From positions 6,454,001 to 6,518,000 of the forward strand of contig JASXTE010000007.1 in assembly GCA_030280995.1 (NCBI GenBank): DNA of 64,000 nt, given 5' to 3'. Position 1 is the stretch's first letter. The number at the start of each line of letters is the position of its first letter. Origin of the DNA: Hemileia vastatrix. Taxonomy: Eukaryota > Basidiomycota > Pucciniomycetes > Pucciniales > Zaghouaniaceae. Both the position numbers and the translations under genes were made by a program. Below the pieces are notes generated by a model that saw only the letters and a list, made by a program, of their open reading frames with translations, ran no database searches and was not told the origin of the DNA. Positions 10,793 through 23,930 of this stretch are shown one piece after another.

Positions 10793-11620
10793 TGTTTCAG
10801 CATAGTTATCTCCAGGACTGAGTCATTCTTGTTTTTAAAATACGATAACCTTAAATACATTAAGCCTAAATCTTAAAAATAAGGTTAAAACACTTATATA
10901 TATGTTTATAATACATATATATAAAATTACCACACTATTATATAACTTATTGTAGTTTAAATAGCTTATCCATAGCCTAATAATACTTATTAAAGTGTTA
11001 ATGGAGTCATAATATATTTATCTTATGTGATATTAAGTAATTATTGACATAAATAAGCTTAAATGTATACCTAAATCTCATATTCAGTAAAATATGCAGT
11101 ATATTATGTATATTTAGGTCCATAAGTGTGTTTTTAGCCTCTCAATAGCCTATAAACTTTATTTTCTGCTTATTTTAGGTCATATGGACATATTCGGTGG
11201 ATTCACAATGCCTAAAGAAGCATATACATCTATTACAGGCGCATGTACTCAGTTTGGACAACTTAATCTGTTTCCTTGGATAGATATTCACAGATTTATG
11301 GGTCGGGAGGTCATTGCTAAATTAATATGGATGCTTGGGGATGTTTTTTGGGGCTTGGAAATTTAATTTTTTTCTTTATATGCTTGGGGTTTCATTTTAT
11401 TCCTTTTGGTATAGTTATTTTACCTGTTTCTTTATGGTATCCACTTTTATCTGGATTTTCTATTTATGGTATGGGTCTGTGTTATCATTAATTGTGATGG
11501 AGGGTCCTTACTGGAGGTCTGGGTGTTGAATATTCTTGAATTGGACGCCATGGGGAGGTGATGCTCCCTCACAGTGCTTTAATTGCTGGGGATAGAAGTG
11601 ACATCATCAGGATTGAAGGA
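10793..11620 (+). repeat. Truncated LTR of family A
   Basis: Starting TTTCAGCATAGTTATCTCC, the segment follows the first 830 bp of the family A LTR (compare 12230-13406), including the block around GGTCATATGGAC. It stops after GATTGAAGG, where the intact LTR goes on for about 350 bp. The ORFs seen here are shared with the other LTR copies and are not genes. Confidence 0.85.
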
Positions 11621-11621
11621 A

Positions 11622-11990
11622 CATATGAGAAGATTGATTAAATATATAATTTTAATTAATTAAATATTAATTACATCATTATTTTAATTATTCAATTGTG
11701 ATTATAATATATATTTACAATTAATTAATTATTATTAATTAATATCAAATACATAAAAAAATTCCATGATTTATAGAATATAATATATATTATGTTTGAT
11801 GTAAGTGTATAAATAATTTATTTAATAAATTAATTAATACAATACTTATTTTACTTATTTTAATAAATTGTTTACATAATTTTATTATTTAATATAATAA
11901 TAATATTTAAAATGCATAAAATACATCACTTTATTCCCTACAATAAAATATTATACATTTTACTGGGCTCCTGAGACAGCCTGGGTGACA
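11622..11990 (-). repeat. A-prime LTR fragment
   Basis: On the minus strand it starts TGTCACCCAGGCTGTC at 11990 and resembles the complete A-prime LTR at 21716-22885. Only about 370 bp remain. It follows the pol tail at 11996-12229 after the polypurine stretch GAGTGAGGGAG, so it is the 3' LTR of that element. Confidence 0.7.
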
Positions 11991-11995
11991 CTCCC

Positions 11996-12229
11996 TCACT
12001 CTAAAAAAACAATAAAAAAATGAAAAGATTTTTTCTTTTTATACTTTTTTAACAGAGTAGGAAGGTTAGAAATTTCTTTTCCAGGTATCCATGTATCATG
12101 TTCAGATGATTTATTTTTATATCTCAATAAATATTCACTACCCTTTTCAGCAGTGATAACTCTATCATTTAGAATTTCATCAATTTCTGCAGTTTCTGTG
12201 ACTTCCTGAGGATTTTTCTTAGGTCTACC
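11996..12229 (-). pseudogene. A-prime gypsy pol C-terminus with chromodomain
   Basis: The minus-strand frame reads GRPKKNPQEVTETAEIDEIL, then SEYLLRYKNKSS and WIPGKEISNLPTLLKK, ending in a TGA at 11996-11998. It parallels the chromodomain-like end of element A (19560-19783: EYLLRFKNKSSEYDQWIP). Chromodomains of this type direct integration toward modified histones in chromoviruses. The gene is cut at 12229 by the 5' LTR of element A, and the rest of this pol is not found on the far side of A. Confidence 0.75.
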
Positions 12230-13406
12230 TGTCAGCCTAGATATCCATAGGACTGAGTATTTCTTATGCTTAAAATAAGATAACGTTAAGTAAATTAAGC
12301 TTATATCTTAAAAATAAGGTTAAAGTAATAATATATATTATTATATTATATATATATATAATTATTATTCTATTATATAACTTATAGTAGTTTAAATAGC
12401 TTATCCATAGCCTAATAATACTTATTAAGGTGTTAATGGAGTCATAATATACGTATCCTAAGTGATATTAAGTAATTATTGACATACATAAGCTTAAATG
12501 TATACATAAAGCTCATATTCAGTGAAATATGCAGTATATTATGTATATTTAGGTCTATAAGTGGGTTTTAGCCCCTTAATAGCCTATAACCTTTGTTTTT
12601 ATGCTTATTTTAGGTCATATGGACGAAATAAGTGGACTCACAACGCCTAAAGAAGCATAGACATCTTTATCAGGCACATACACTCAGTTTGGACAACTAA
12701 ATTTACTTCCTTGGATGGTTATTCACAGATTTATGGGTTGGAAGGACATTTCTGGGTTAATGTGGATGCTTGGGGATGTTATTGGGGGCTTGGACATTTT
12801 ATTTTTTTCCTTTATATGCTTTTGGTTTCATTAAATATCTTTTTGATTGTTTATTTTACCTGTTTCTTTATGGTATCCGCTTTTATCTGGATTTTCTATT
12901 TATGGTATAGATCTGTGTTATCATTAATAGTGATGGAGGGTCCTTACTGGAGGTCTGGGTGTTGAATCTGCTTGAAGTGGACGCCATAGGGAGGTGATGG
13001 TCCCTCACAGTTCTGTAATTGCCGGGGATAGCAGTGACATCATCTGGATTGAAGGTCTGTGCACTCCAGTGGATTTGGGTATAAGTAAGGAGGGATTTCG
13101 ACGGTTATTTATCATCATTCACTTACTACAATTCAAAAAAGCACTACAATACAATTATTAGCATTCAGAAATATATTGTAAAGCCATTAAAAAATGATAT
13201 TATCTTTATATAAGCTATAACTATATTATATTCACCTATTTTCCACCACTAGCACACATTTAAATCCAAGTATTGTGAGTTTTATTTGAGTATAACTATT
13301 TTATTAGTCTTCCCCTGAAGTTTAATCACTAAATCATTTATCAATAAGTAGTAGGACCATAAATAAACACTATTATATCATACTTATATACTAGAATATA
13401 CTGACA
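12230..13406 (+). repeat. 5' LTR of element A
   Basis: Starts TGTCAGCCTAGATATCC and ends AGAATATACTGACA. Long AT-rich LTR which would hold the promoter and polyadenylation signals. It contains small ORFs (for example near 12711) that recur in each LTR copy and are not considered genes. Confidence 0.95.
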
Positions 13407-13916
13407 ATTGGGGGTCTTTCCTTATATTTTACTTATTTTTTAGTATAAGCCTTGGGACGTGATTTTTACCTTAGCAAATCTCAAAATAACCAAATATTTG
13501 GGTCTGCTGCATATTAGTGGGTCATCATAACTCAGTGATTGCGGAAAATAACCCTTATAATAATTTTACTAGTTTTTTATCATAAAAATTAGGTACTTAC
13601 AGTAGTAACTGTACCCAATATAAACCCAATTTCACTTGGTATTTGGACACCAATATAACACCCAATTAAATTGGTATTTGGTTAAAGCTTGGTAAGCTAC
13701 TTATCTACCCTTATAAAGATCTAGTTGAACTTATTATTATATTTTTAACAAATTTTTTCAAATTTTTCTTATAATTTATTTAAATAAATAAAGATATAAA
13801 TTCAGGGTAAGCTCCATTGCTTTTTTATTAGTAATATAATTGCTAATATCTTTTGTCTACTAATTCCATAGAGTTTTTCCTTTTTGTAGACGTAAAATAT
13901 TGTCATTCTTAATAAT
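13407..13916 (+). other. Leader between 5' LTR and gag of element A
   Basis: Untranslated leader where the primer-binding site should lie. The bases after the LTR are ATTGGGGGTCTTTCC; I do not recognise a tRNA 3' end. The stretch 13610-13690 has two imperfect direct copies of a TTGGTATTTGG motif. No gene is seen. Confidence 0.5.
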
Positions 13917-16151
13917 ATGAGTTCTCCCCAGGACAGTGCAAGTGAAAATCCTGCTTATAATACCAGGTCTAAAGCTAACAAAAACTTTCCAGGACATCAC
14001 CATGGAGGGTCAACAATACCCCCATGCAGAAAGCATGAGTATAGAGGAAAAGGACGCCCTCTTAAAAAAGATAACTATAAAAAAGACGTCTCTTCCTCTT
14101 CAGGATCAACTGTCCCACCTGGCCAAACAGGTTCTGAAGTTGAAAGAATCTAAATCACTCATGTTCAAAGAGGTAGAGCAATTGCAAAACAATTGCAAGG
14201 TAGGGTTTCAGCAGATGAATCAGGAATTAGCAGAGTTAAAGGGAGGCCAGCCCAATCAATCAAATCAGCAACCCCCTATCCAAGGCGAGTCAACTCACTC
14301 CCAGGAGAAAATCCTGGTAGACAAATGGAAATGGGACTGGTTTCATCAACAGCGGACAAGCCACAGTTGCAACAGGGATCCTCCACCTCATCTGACTTCC
14401 TCAGCTCACCCTTACAAAGAAAAAAAGCGCCAAAAATCAGGACTGGCAGCCATCCCATGGTAAGTAGATTACCCTCTCAGATTGAACATAATACTGATAA
14501 TTACAATATAGGTAATTCTATTGATGTTAAATCTGTGCAAAAAATAGAGGAGGATTTAAGAAATTTAGGTTTTAGGGTAGATACACCTGACTTGTCTTTT
14601 GTCCACAATAACAGTACTATTTATAATGATAATAGAGTTAACCCTCAGTTGCAATAACCTACTAGTGAGATGAGAAGTTCACAGGAGAGTGAGAGGATCG
14701 AAAAGGAAGACATGGAATATTTTAACAATAATCCAACTGTCCATAGAATTGTTTCAGCATTGTGGAATAGAATGACTGATTGTGAGGAACAGACAGTTAA
14801 GCTCACTAGTGATAAAATTTCATCCTTGACATTAAACATTTCTCAATTAGCAAAACTTAACAAAGAATTAGAGAAAGAACATTTGTCTCTAACTCTTAAA
14901 TATGATTCATTGAGTAATAAATATAATGACTTTTCAAACCAATTCTGTGAGTTAGAAAAATTATATGAATCACATTTATTGAAAACTGAATCAAGAACAA
15001 ATTTATCTTTTGCCCAGAAAAATCAAAGTGTCTCTGAGTTGCTACAAAGATTAACTAAAGTTGAGATTGAAACTGCCAATCTACTAATGAACCAGGATAA
15101 TCATAAGTATAATCAATATAATAATAATCCTTTCATTGGCAAAAGTGAATCTCATTCCTTCCCTATACCACCACAATTAAAACCATCTGGTGGTAGTGTA
15201 AAATCTGAAAATGTAAGTCACAAATCCGTGCAGGAGGAAATACAAGACCATTTATTAAAAGTGAATGAGTTGTTGAATTTACCTAAGATTAGTGAGATAA
15301 AATCCAATCAGAAAAACTGGCCTAAGATAGATCAGTACCCAACTTATGATGGGGAAGCCAGCTCTGATTGGCAACATTTTATTCAAAGAATTCACAACTT
15401 GAAATTCTCATATAAGTTACCAGATGAAGAAATAACAACAAAATTAATTTCTTTATTTAAGGATGTTTCTTTATTATGGTTTGAAGCTGTCTTGAGTGAG
15501 GGTTAAGATTACTCTTGGGCTGAATGGAAACAACTTATTGAAAAACAATTTGGAGGTTCTAAATTCAGGCTTACTCAGCAGAGACTTTATGAGAAGACTA
15601 GGTATAATCCGTTGAATAGTGACAAACCTACGGTAATTTTAATTTATTTAAACAAAATATTAAAAGCCATTGAGCCTCATATGGATTTTAACTTATGGAA
15701 AGATAAGATAATATATAAATTACCTATATCTGTCAGAGACATTGTTGTAGCTATAACATTAAATGTTACTGAATATTCTGACTTTATTAATATTTGCAAT
15801 GAAATATTATTAAACCATAAGTATGAATCAAGGTATTCCACTTATAAACAAAATGTTGAACCTGTAAAAACTCAAAATTCAAAAACACTTCAGGAGAAGC
15901 AGAAAAAACCTACTGCACCTGTAGTACCTAAAAAGTATGAAACAAATACTTGTTATAAGTGTAACAAACCTTGGGTTAAAGGTAACAAATGTGAGAAAAA
16001 CATAAATATTGTTGAAAATCAACGTGAATCTGGAACTGAAACTGAAAAAGTAAAGAATCAAGTGATTATGACAGCAATATCTCATATAGTTATGAAAATG
16101 AAGTCTGTATGTTGGAAGATGATTTTTCCATCTTTGAAAATCCAATATTGA
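13917..16151 (+). pseudogene. Element A gag, broken in several frames
   Basis: The likely start is MSSPQDSASENPAYNTRSKA at 13917, and the reading passes through the other frames by about 14460. Parts in order: a basic and Gln-rich N-terminus, a long coiled coil (about 14700-15030, SLTLNISQLAKLNKELEKEH), a capsid-like domain (WPKIDQYPTYDGEASSDW near 15320, then WAEWKQLIEKQFGG near 15510), and an incomplete zinc knuckle CYKCNKPWVKGNKC near 15952 that lacks the His ligand. Stops occur near 14655 and 15504. Gag would build the particle. The frame overlaps the start of pol. Confidence 0.8.
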
Positions 16152-19100
16152 ATATGGACTCAAATGAATCTTTAATGAATTTTGAGGATGCTGAAATCAT
16201 TAAGGATATACAAGCTGATAACTTTAGAATGACACCTATCACGGTTCCAGCTATCATTTCTGGTGAAAATGTTAATATAGTACTGGACACAGGAGCTGCT
16301 GGTTCTGTTGTTTCCACTAATACATTACACAAAATTGATAGTGAATATAAGTCTAAGCTTGATCCACTTCAAAGTAAAAATTGGAGAGGTTTTGGATCAG
16401 TGCTACACCCCATTGGTAAATACAAAGCTTCTGTTTTCTTTAAACACCAACATGGTTATGTAAGGGTAACTTGTGACTTTGTAGTAATGGATAATACTAA
16501 CTGTAGTAACTGTTTTATCATTGGAGATAATATTCTGACTAAATTTGGTGTGAAATTAGACCCTGCTAATAACAATTTTACAATTGGCATGAATGGTAAA
16601 ATGAAATTTAAAATAAATTCTTTTAACACAGTCTTATATATAGAGTCAGTCACAAATTCCCCGTGTAAAGGAAGAGAATCCAATGAGATGGAACTTCTGG
16701 AAACAGAAATTTCAAAAGCATCATTTGGCACTCAGATAAGTAAAGCTGAGAAAAATAATATTTTGGAATTAATTAAAGCATTTCCAATGGCTTTTGCACA
16801 TGGTACAAATGAACTTGGCCTTGTAAAAAATCATGAAATGAAGATTAGTTTAACCTGTGATATGAAAAATATTCCTGCTAGTCTTAAAAAGAAACCATAC
16901 CCTGCTTCACCAATGAAGAGGAAAGACATAGAGGACAATATTAATATTTTTTTTAATATGAACATTCTTGAGAAGGTTGAAACTACTCCAAAATATTGTG
17001 TAATATCACCAGTGCAAATTTCTTATGAACAAGATAAAGCAAGACTGTGCGGTGATGATAGAGCATTAAATACATTTACAGTAGATTATATTTATCCCTT
17101 TTCAAGGATTTCCTCTATACATGCTTCCCTTAAAGGTGCTAAATATATAAGTTGCCTAGATGGAAATAAAGGGTACCATAAAATTCCTGTTGAAAAGAAT
17201 TCACAGAACTTTTTGTTGATAACAACACACATGGGAATTTATAAGTATGTCAGAATTCAATTTGGACCAAAAAATGCTCCATCAGTATTTCAGAAGTTAA
17301 TGGATATAACATTCCATAATGAAATGATTGAGGGATTGTTAATGGTATACATTGATGACATCATAGTGTTCTCAAAATCTTATGATGAACACTTAATCCA
17401 TTTAAGGAAATTATTTCGAAAAATGGATGAAATAAAAATGACCCTTGCATTGAAAAAATGTAAATTTGGGCTTGAATCTTTAAAAGTGCTTGGTCATATT
17501 GTATCTGGCTTACAAATATGTGTAGACCAAAGTAAAGTGGCTGAAATAAAGAATATTGGTATTCCTCAAAATGTAAAGGATGTACAATATTTTCTTGGAA
17601 TGTGTGGTTATTATAGACAATATATAAAAAACTACCAATCAATTTCTGTACCACTGACCACACTGATAAAGAAATCAGAATCTTTCATTTGGAACAATGA
17701 AAGACAACAAGCTTTTGATAAGTTGAAAGAATGTTTAATGACAGCTCCTATCTTGGGATTACCAGATTTCCAATTACCTTTTGTATTATATACAGATGCA
17801 AGTTTTATTGGTCTGGGTGCTGCTTTACATCAAAAACAACTTATTGAAGGGAAAATGTCAGAAGTAGTAATCTGCTATAGTTCACATACTCTGAGAAGTA
17901 GTGAATTGAAATATGGTGCTACTCAACTTGAATGTTTGGCAGTAGTATGGGCTCTTGAGAAGCTACATTATTACCTTGAAGACCAAAAATTTGAGTTAAT
18001 AACTGACTGTAGTGCAGTTAAGTCACTCTTAAACATGAAAACTCCTAATAGACACATGTTTAGATGGCAATTAGCTGTACAAGAATACAGAGGACGGATG
18101 ACTATTACACATAGAGCAGGAACCTTGCACTCTAATGTAGATATGTTATCTAGAGTACCTCTGCCTAATAATGATGATAATTTTGCTTATGTTCCTGAGT
18201 CAGAGATTATTAACATTTATGGCATTTATATTGTAGATCTTGAGGATGAATTTATGCAATCAATTCTTGATAATTATAATTCAGATCCTGACTTGATTAA
18301 ACTCACTACAATATTAAATGATCCATCTAATGCTTCAATGAATGTTTTAATAAAAACATTACCAAATAAGTATAAAGAGGCATTAGAAGAAGGAAAATTT
18401 TCCATTGAGGATGGTTTTATATATTACAGGAAAAAATTAAGTAACGTAATTGTGATTCCCCCTTCAATGAATGAGTTAATGTTAAGTATATGTCATGATG
18501 ATATATTAGCAGGTCATTTTGACTACCATAAAACATTAACCAGAGTAAAAAACACAGCTTGGTGGATTAACATGTCTGAGGATGTTCAGAAATATGTTGA
18601 AACATCTGATTCTTGTCAAAAATCTAAAAGATTAACAGGCAAAAGATCTGGTTTATTACAATGAATTGAGAAACCAAAAGCTCCATGGGAAATAATTAAC
18701 ATGGACTTTGTAACAGGTTTGCCAATAGCAGGGCATAAGAGCTATAACTCCTGCTGGGTAATTGTAGATAGATTTACAAAGATGTGTAAATTTATTCCTA
18801 CCCATAAAGAGGTTTCTGCAAAGGACTTAGCTTTTTTATGGTGGACACAAATGTTAAATATAGCAGGTTTCCCCAAAGCAATAGTTTCTGACAGAGATCC
18901 TAAATTTACTTCTGAGTTCTGGACATCACTTATGGATGTTTCAGGGTGTCAATTAAAACTTTCTACAGCACACCATTCACAAACTGATGGGCTAGCAGAA
19001 AGAATGATACAAACTTTAGAAGATATGATAAGAAGATACTGTGCTTTTGGTCTTAATTTTAAAGACAATGACAAATTCAGGCATTATTGGGTAACCCTTA

Positions 19101-19783
19101 TCCCAGGTTTAGAATTTGCATACAATAGTACAGTACATTGTGTCACTGGCAAGAAGCCATTTGAGTTATGGTTGGGTTATGTACCTAATACCCCTGCTAA
19201 AACTCTTAATAAGTTACCTAGATTAGATATTCATCCAGGTACTAAATATTTTCTTCAGATGCAGGAATTATGCAGAAAACATGCTCATGAATGTATAAAT
19301 AAGCCGTTTGAGTATGAAAAGAAAAGATGGGATAAAGCCCATAAAGAACAAATGTTCAAAGTGGGTGATGAAGTCCTTATTTCAACACTAAATTTCAATT
19401 TAAATGGTAATTCTAAATTGAAGGATCCATTCATTGGACCATTTGTAGTTAAAAAGATGGTTGGTAATAATGCTGTTGAGGTTATTCTATATGCACCATA
19501 TGATAGAAAACATCCAGTATTTCCTATTTCTCTTATAAAACCATACCATTCTAATGATACTGCTCTATCTCCAAGAAGATCAGGAAGGCATAAACAGAAA
19601 CCTGAAGAAATAGTTGAAAAAGCAGAAATTGAAAAGATACTTAAAAAGAGACACCTTACAAAAGAAAAGGGAGTTGAGTATCTATTAAGATTTAAAAATA
19701 AATCAAGTGAATATGACCAGTGGATTCCAGAAAATGAAATCTCTGATCTTAAAATTCTTTTGAAAAAATCTAAATCTAAATAA
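16109..19783 (+). pseudogene. Element A pol: protease, RT, RNase H, integrase, chromodomain
   Basis: Two ORFs in one frame (16109-18664 and on to 19783) separated by a single TGA at 18662. Domains in order: aspartic protease (DTGA at residues 60-63), reverse transcriptase (ARLCGDDRALN, then the catalytic YIDD near 17347), RNase H (YTDASFIGLGAALHQ near 17789), integrase zinc domain (HDDILAGHF; the first Cys of the Cys pair is Ser in SDSC), integrase core with D in INMDFVTGLP, D in VSDRDPKF and E in GLAERMIQTLE, then a chromodomain-like end (EYLLRFKNKSSEYDQW). Only one stop and one ligand change are visible, so decay is slight. It copies element RNA to DNA and integrates it. Confidence 0.92.
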
Positions 19784-19910
19784 TACTGTTTATTCAGTAT
19801 ATGTATTATAAAAATTATTTTTTTATTTTTATTTTTTTTTATTTCACTCCTTAGTTTTAATTAAAATGTCTTAACATTTTTTTTTATTGTTTTTTTTTGG
19901 GGTGAGGGAG

Positions 19911-21086
19911 TGTCAGCCTAATTATCCTTAGGACTGAGTATTTCTTATGCTTAAAATAAGATAACTTTAAGTAAATTAAGCTTATATCTTAAAAATAAGG
20001 TTAAAATAATAATATATATTATTATATTATATATATATATAATTATTATTCTATTATACAACTTATAGTAGTTTAAATAGCTTATCCATAGCCTAATAAT
20101 AATTATTAAGGTGTTAATGAAGTCATAATATACTTATCTTAAGTGATATGAAGTAATTATTGACATACATAAGCTTATATGTATACATAAATCTCATATT
20201 CAGTGAAATATGCAGTATATTATGTATATTTAGGTATATAAGTGGGTTTTAGCCCCTTAATAGCCTATAACCTTTGTTTTTCTGCTTATTTTAGGTCATA
20301 TGGACGAAATCAGTGGACTCACAACGCCTACAGAAGCATAGACACCTATATCAGGCGCATACACCCAGTTTGGACAACTTAATTTACTTCCTTGGATGCT
20401 TATTCACGGATTTATGGGTTGGAACGACATTTCTGGGTTAATGTGGATGCTTGGGGATGTTATTGGGGGCTTGGACATTTTATTTATTTCATTTATATGC
20501 TTTTGGTTCATTAAATATCTTTTTGATTGTTTATTTTACCTGTTTCTTTATGGTATCCGCTTTTATCTGGATTTTCTATTTATGGTATAGATCTGTGTTA
20601 TTATTAATAGTGATGGAGGGTCCTTACTGGAGGTCTGGGTGTTGAAACTGCTTGAAGTGAACGCCATGGGGAGGTGATGGGCCCTCACAGTGCTGTAATC
20701 GCCAGGGATAGCAGTGACATCATCTGGATTGAAGGTCTGTGCACTCCAGTGGATTTGGGTATAAGTAAGAAGGGATTTTGACGGTTATTTATCATCATTC
20801 AATTAGTACAACTCCAACAAACACTACTATACAATTATTAACATTTAGAAATATATTATAAAGCCATTATAAATTGATATTATCTTTATATAAGCTATAA
20901 CTATATTTTATTCATCTATTTTCCACCACTAGCACGCATTTAAATCCAAGTATTGTGAGTTTTATTTGAGTATAACTATTTTATTAGTAATCCCCTGAGG
21001 TTTAATCACTGAATCATTTATTGATAAGTAGTAGGACCATAAATAAACACTATTATATAATACTTATATACTAGACTATACTGACA
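19911..21086 (+). repeat. 3' LTR of element A
   Basis: Begins TGTCAGCCTAATTATCC right after the polypurine tract and ends AGACTATACTGACA. It is collinear with the 5' LTR. The 127 bases between the pol stop and the LTR are T-rich with no gene. Confidence 0.95.
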
Positions 21087-21274
21087 CTCAGCTTATGAAC
21101 TTGAGCTAAAAATCTCAAGGAGGCAAGTAAATCCTGTTTTAAACATTTCATTGCTCACAAAGCGTAAAGAAGATACAATCCCCGGATGTCAAGAAGAGCC
21201 ACTAGTGCCAATCCAGGTGGGAAATGAAGAGGAGTTTGATGTGGAAAAGTTTGTTTCTAAAAGTTCCAGGCTGA
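21087..21274 (+). pseudogene. Gypsy F pol C-terminus, first part
   Basis: The frame reads AYELELKISRRQVNPVLNIS, then LLTKRKEDTIPG and VPIQVGNEEEFDVEKFVSK. This is the usual link between integrase and chromodomain in Ty3/gypsy pol (the LP..hPVFHvSLL region followed by E-x-VEKI). The frame is broken at 21275 by repeat E1 and resumes at 23931 with the rest of the chromodomain. The upstream part of F is missing beyond the LTR of element A. Confidence 0.8.
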
Positions 21275-23930
21275 GTTCAAGTACAGAGATGTGAATAGAT
21301 TGAGTGGTCAGTTTTCTAGAATACTTTAATGTTCCTATATGAATATTTTAGTACAAATCCAATAAGTATTGAAATATAATTCAATATAAGGGTCTCAGTA
21401 ACTTTAATTTAACAAATTATAAATGGGTTATAATCTTATAGTTGGTATAAAAATAGATGTAATAATTCAAACACTATTAAAAGACTTTAAAAGTACTATC
21501 GATATGTATTGTGATTGTGATGCTTATATTTTTTAATTTTAATGATAAAGAATGTAAAAAATAAGACCAAAAACATCCTCTTTTTATACCCAGTAGTCCT
21601 CCAATGTGTCCCTCTGAATTACCAATCTTATACACAGCTAATGACGCCTCATTATAGCTAATAAAACTCCCCATCAACCTAAGGAATGACCAATATCATA
21701 CTTAGTGTCGGTCAGTCGTCTAGAAGAAGGTAAGAAAAATAGGAGAAAAGGAGGAGAGAAGGAGGAGAGAAGGAGGAGAGAAGGAGGAGAGAAGGAGGAG
21801 AGAAGGAGGAGGACAAGGGAAAATAAAAGAAATAAATTACAATAATATATTTAATTTATTTAAGAGGGAAACAATGGCGAGCAACTTTGAGAGGTGACAA
21901 AAACTTAGAATTTATTAATAATAATATTATTCAATGTAAGGGTTCTGCGCGGCAAACACTTTTAATTACTATCAGACTTAAAGCAACCTTTAATTTGTTA
22001 TATAGACTTTTAATTAGAATTGTATTACTAATAAAAAAATATAAACTTAGTAAAATAGTATTTAATTTGTTGAGTGTATAATAAGTGATGAGGCTACAGG
22101 GGATTATCCAAGGCCCTTTTATAGGCAATGGGTCCTCTGAAGCGCTACTATCTTTGTAAATACAATGATTAGAATGGAATAAAACAAATATATCAAAAGA
22201 GTAAATGAAACATAACAATATAGAGAAAAACATGAAACAAATAATTAAAACCCCAATTAAGAATCCAATTTCCCCGCCATTAATTCCCAAATCAGTAAGT
22301 GACAATAGTGAATAACTAAACAAGATTGGAAACATAGGAACTATGAGAAATATAATTCCAAACAGATGGTACATTCTGATTAAAGGACATTTTAAGTGAA
22401 ACAAAAAATAATTTGACGCAACAAAACAAGCAATTAATCTCAATTTAGTCCAAATTAATTTATTTGTTTTTTCTAACACAATTAAGGGCCAAAAGAAGCG
22501 TCATTAATTATTGTTTAGTATCATATGAGAGGTATTATTTAATATATAAATTTAAGTAATTAATTTAAATATATTATAAATCAATTTTTCACTTGTAATT
22601 ATAATATATGTTTTTCAATTAATTAAATATAAATTTATAATTATTAAATACATAAAAATGCGCCATTATTTGTAGAATATATTATATTATGCTCAATTTA
22701 ATTGTATATAAAAATATATATAACCAATAAATTTAATGTAACATTTGTATATAATAAAATTCTTATATAATTTCATTATGCAATAAAATATTAAGTTATA
22801 TTCATTAAATACAAGTCTCACCCACTCTTTAAGGTTTTATAATTTATATATCATTTACTGGACTCCTGGAATAGCCTGGCTGACACTTAGAATGATATCA
22901 CATGCCAAAATCCTGGGGTATTAGGGATAATTCATCAAAATAAAAGAATTACCAAAAAAGAGAGTATATGCATGTAATATTTTGAAATAAAAGACAAAAA
23001 AAAGAAAGAACAACACTAAATATTACACAATATTAAGGGGATTAAAAGTAGAAATAAAGGGGCTAATTATTTCAAATAACTACATGAAATCCCCATCCAA
23101 TTATGACCAATATTGACTGAGAACCCACTGAGAAACCCAAAAAAGGATGTGAGATGTGGGGTAATTGAATTCAGTCCTTGGAAGGCGCTTGAAAAGGTAA
23201 ATATTTGACAAATTTATGAAAATTTAAGTGTGTTAGCAAATTAAAGGCACCAATCTTGCGGTTGTTGATGAAATTAGTGCATATAATGAGGTCAATGCAC
23301 CAATAATGAAATTAGGACACTAAATAAGTGCCTGTTTCCTATTTTAGTGTACTTCCCCATGGTGGGTGTACAATGTGGTGTAATTATAGTGTGAAAATTC
23401 AAACTTTGCTAAAAATGCTGCTATTCATGTGGGAAAAACGCAGGCAGTATGTGGCCAGTACACAGAAGCCATTTCTGTCATAAAAAACACCAAATTTTAA
23501 AAGTGTTATTTTTATGCATTTGAGTAGCCAAATCAGCAGTCCTAATTAAGAAAAATTGATCTTTCAAGGCACATTTTTAATATTATTAAATTTATAGTGC
23601 ATATATTCAACTTTTAAGAGATTTAAAGCGCAATTCTTGTTTTTTCCATAAAACAATGAAAAAAACAGCTTTAAGTCTACTTAAAAATTATGTAGCCTTA
23701 TTTTTAAGGTTCTTAAAATTACCCTTACATATTCTAACTTAATATTTAGTAAATAAAATGTATAAAAGGTGGATATATGCGTGTATATAGGGTATTATAA
23801 TAACATATATTGTGTTTAATCATTGATATCACTTATGTATACAACTTTTGTACCTCAACTTATTGTTCCCATGTGTACTACATGTGTTTAAAATATTTTA
23901 TAAGTGGTTTTTACTCAGTCCCTGTAATAT
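21275..23930 (-). repeat. Repeat E copy 1, LTR-like, split by a solo LTR
   Basis: 21275-21710 and 22891-23930 together (about 1.48 kb) are homologous, in order, to 37821-39314. On the minus strand the right-hand end reads CAGCCTGGATATTACAGGG, resembling the start of family A LTRs (CAGCCTAGATATCC), so E is probably an old LTR of a related family. It separates the two halves of the gypsy F chromodomain. CCAGGCTGA lies at both ends (21266-21274 and 23931-23939). Confidence 0.8.
21716..22885 (-). repeat. Complete solo LTR of family A-prime with target duplication
   Basis: 1170 bp from TGTCGGTCAGTCG to GCCTGGCTGACA, flanked by CTTAG at 21711-21715 and 22886-22890. It is inserted in repeat E1. It contains a minisatellite of an 11-bp unit (GGAGGAGAGAA, five to six copies, about 21748-21812). 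ORFs inside it, for example 21931-22479 on the minus strand, are not supported as genes. Confidence 0.93.

Larger units (their letters stand above)
12230..21086 (+). mobile_element. Ty3/gypsy chromovirus element A, two-LTR copy
   Basis: 8.86-kb element with a 1177-bp 5' LTR (12230-13406), a 0.5-kb leader, gag, pol, a polypurine tract (GGGGTGAGGGAG at 19899-19910) and a 1176-bp 3' LTR (19911-21086). The LTRs are alike by eye, with scattered differences. No matching 5-bp target duplication is present: CTACC is on the left and CTCAG on the right. The flanks belong to two different elements (A-prime on the left, F on the right). Confidence 0.93.

Noticed and set aside
12711..12965. Hydrophobic small ORFs in the LTRs (also near 11184, 11335, 20396 and 20451)
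   Set aside because: They occur at the same place in each family A LTR copy with different breaks, and lie in LTR sequence. No constraint on the protein is visible.
14276..14839. Minus-strand ORFs under element A gag
   Set aside because: Shadows of the plus-strand gag reading.
21931..22479. 182-residue hydrophobic ORF in the A-prime solo LTR
   Set aside because: Lies wholly inside an LTR; the hydrophobic composition follows from AT-rich DNA, and I saw no equivalent in the related fragments.
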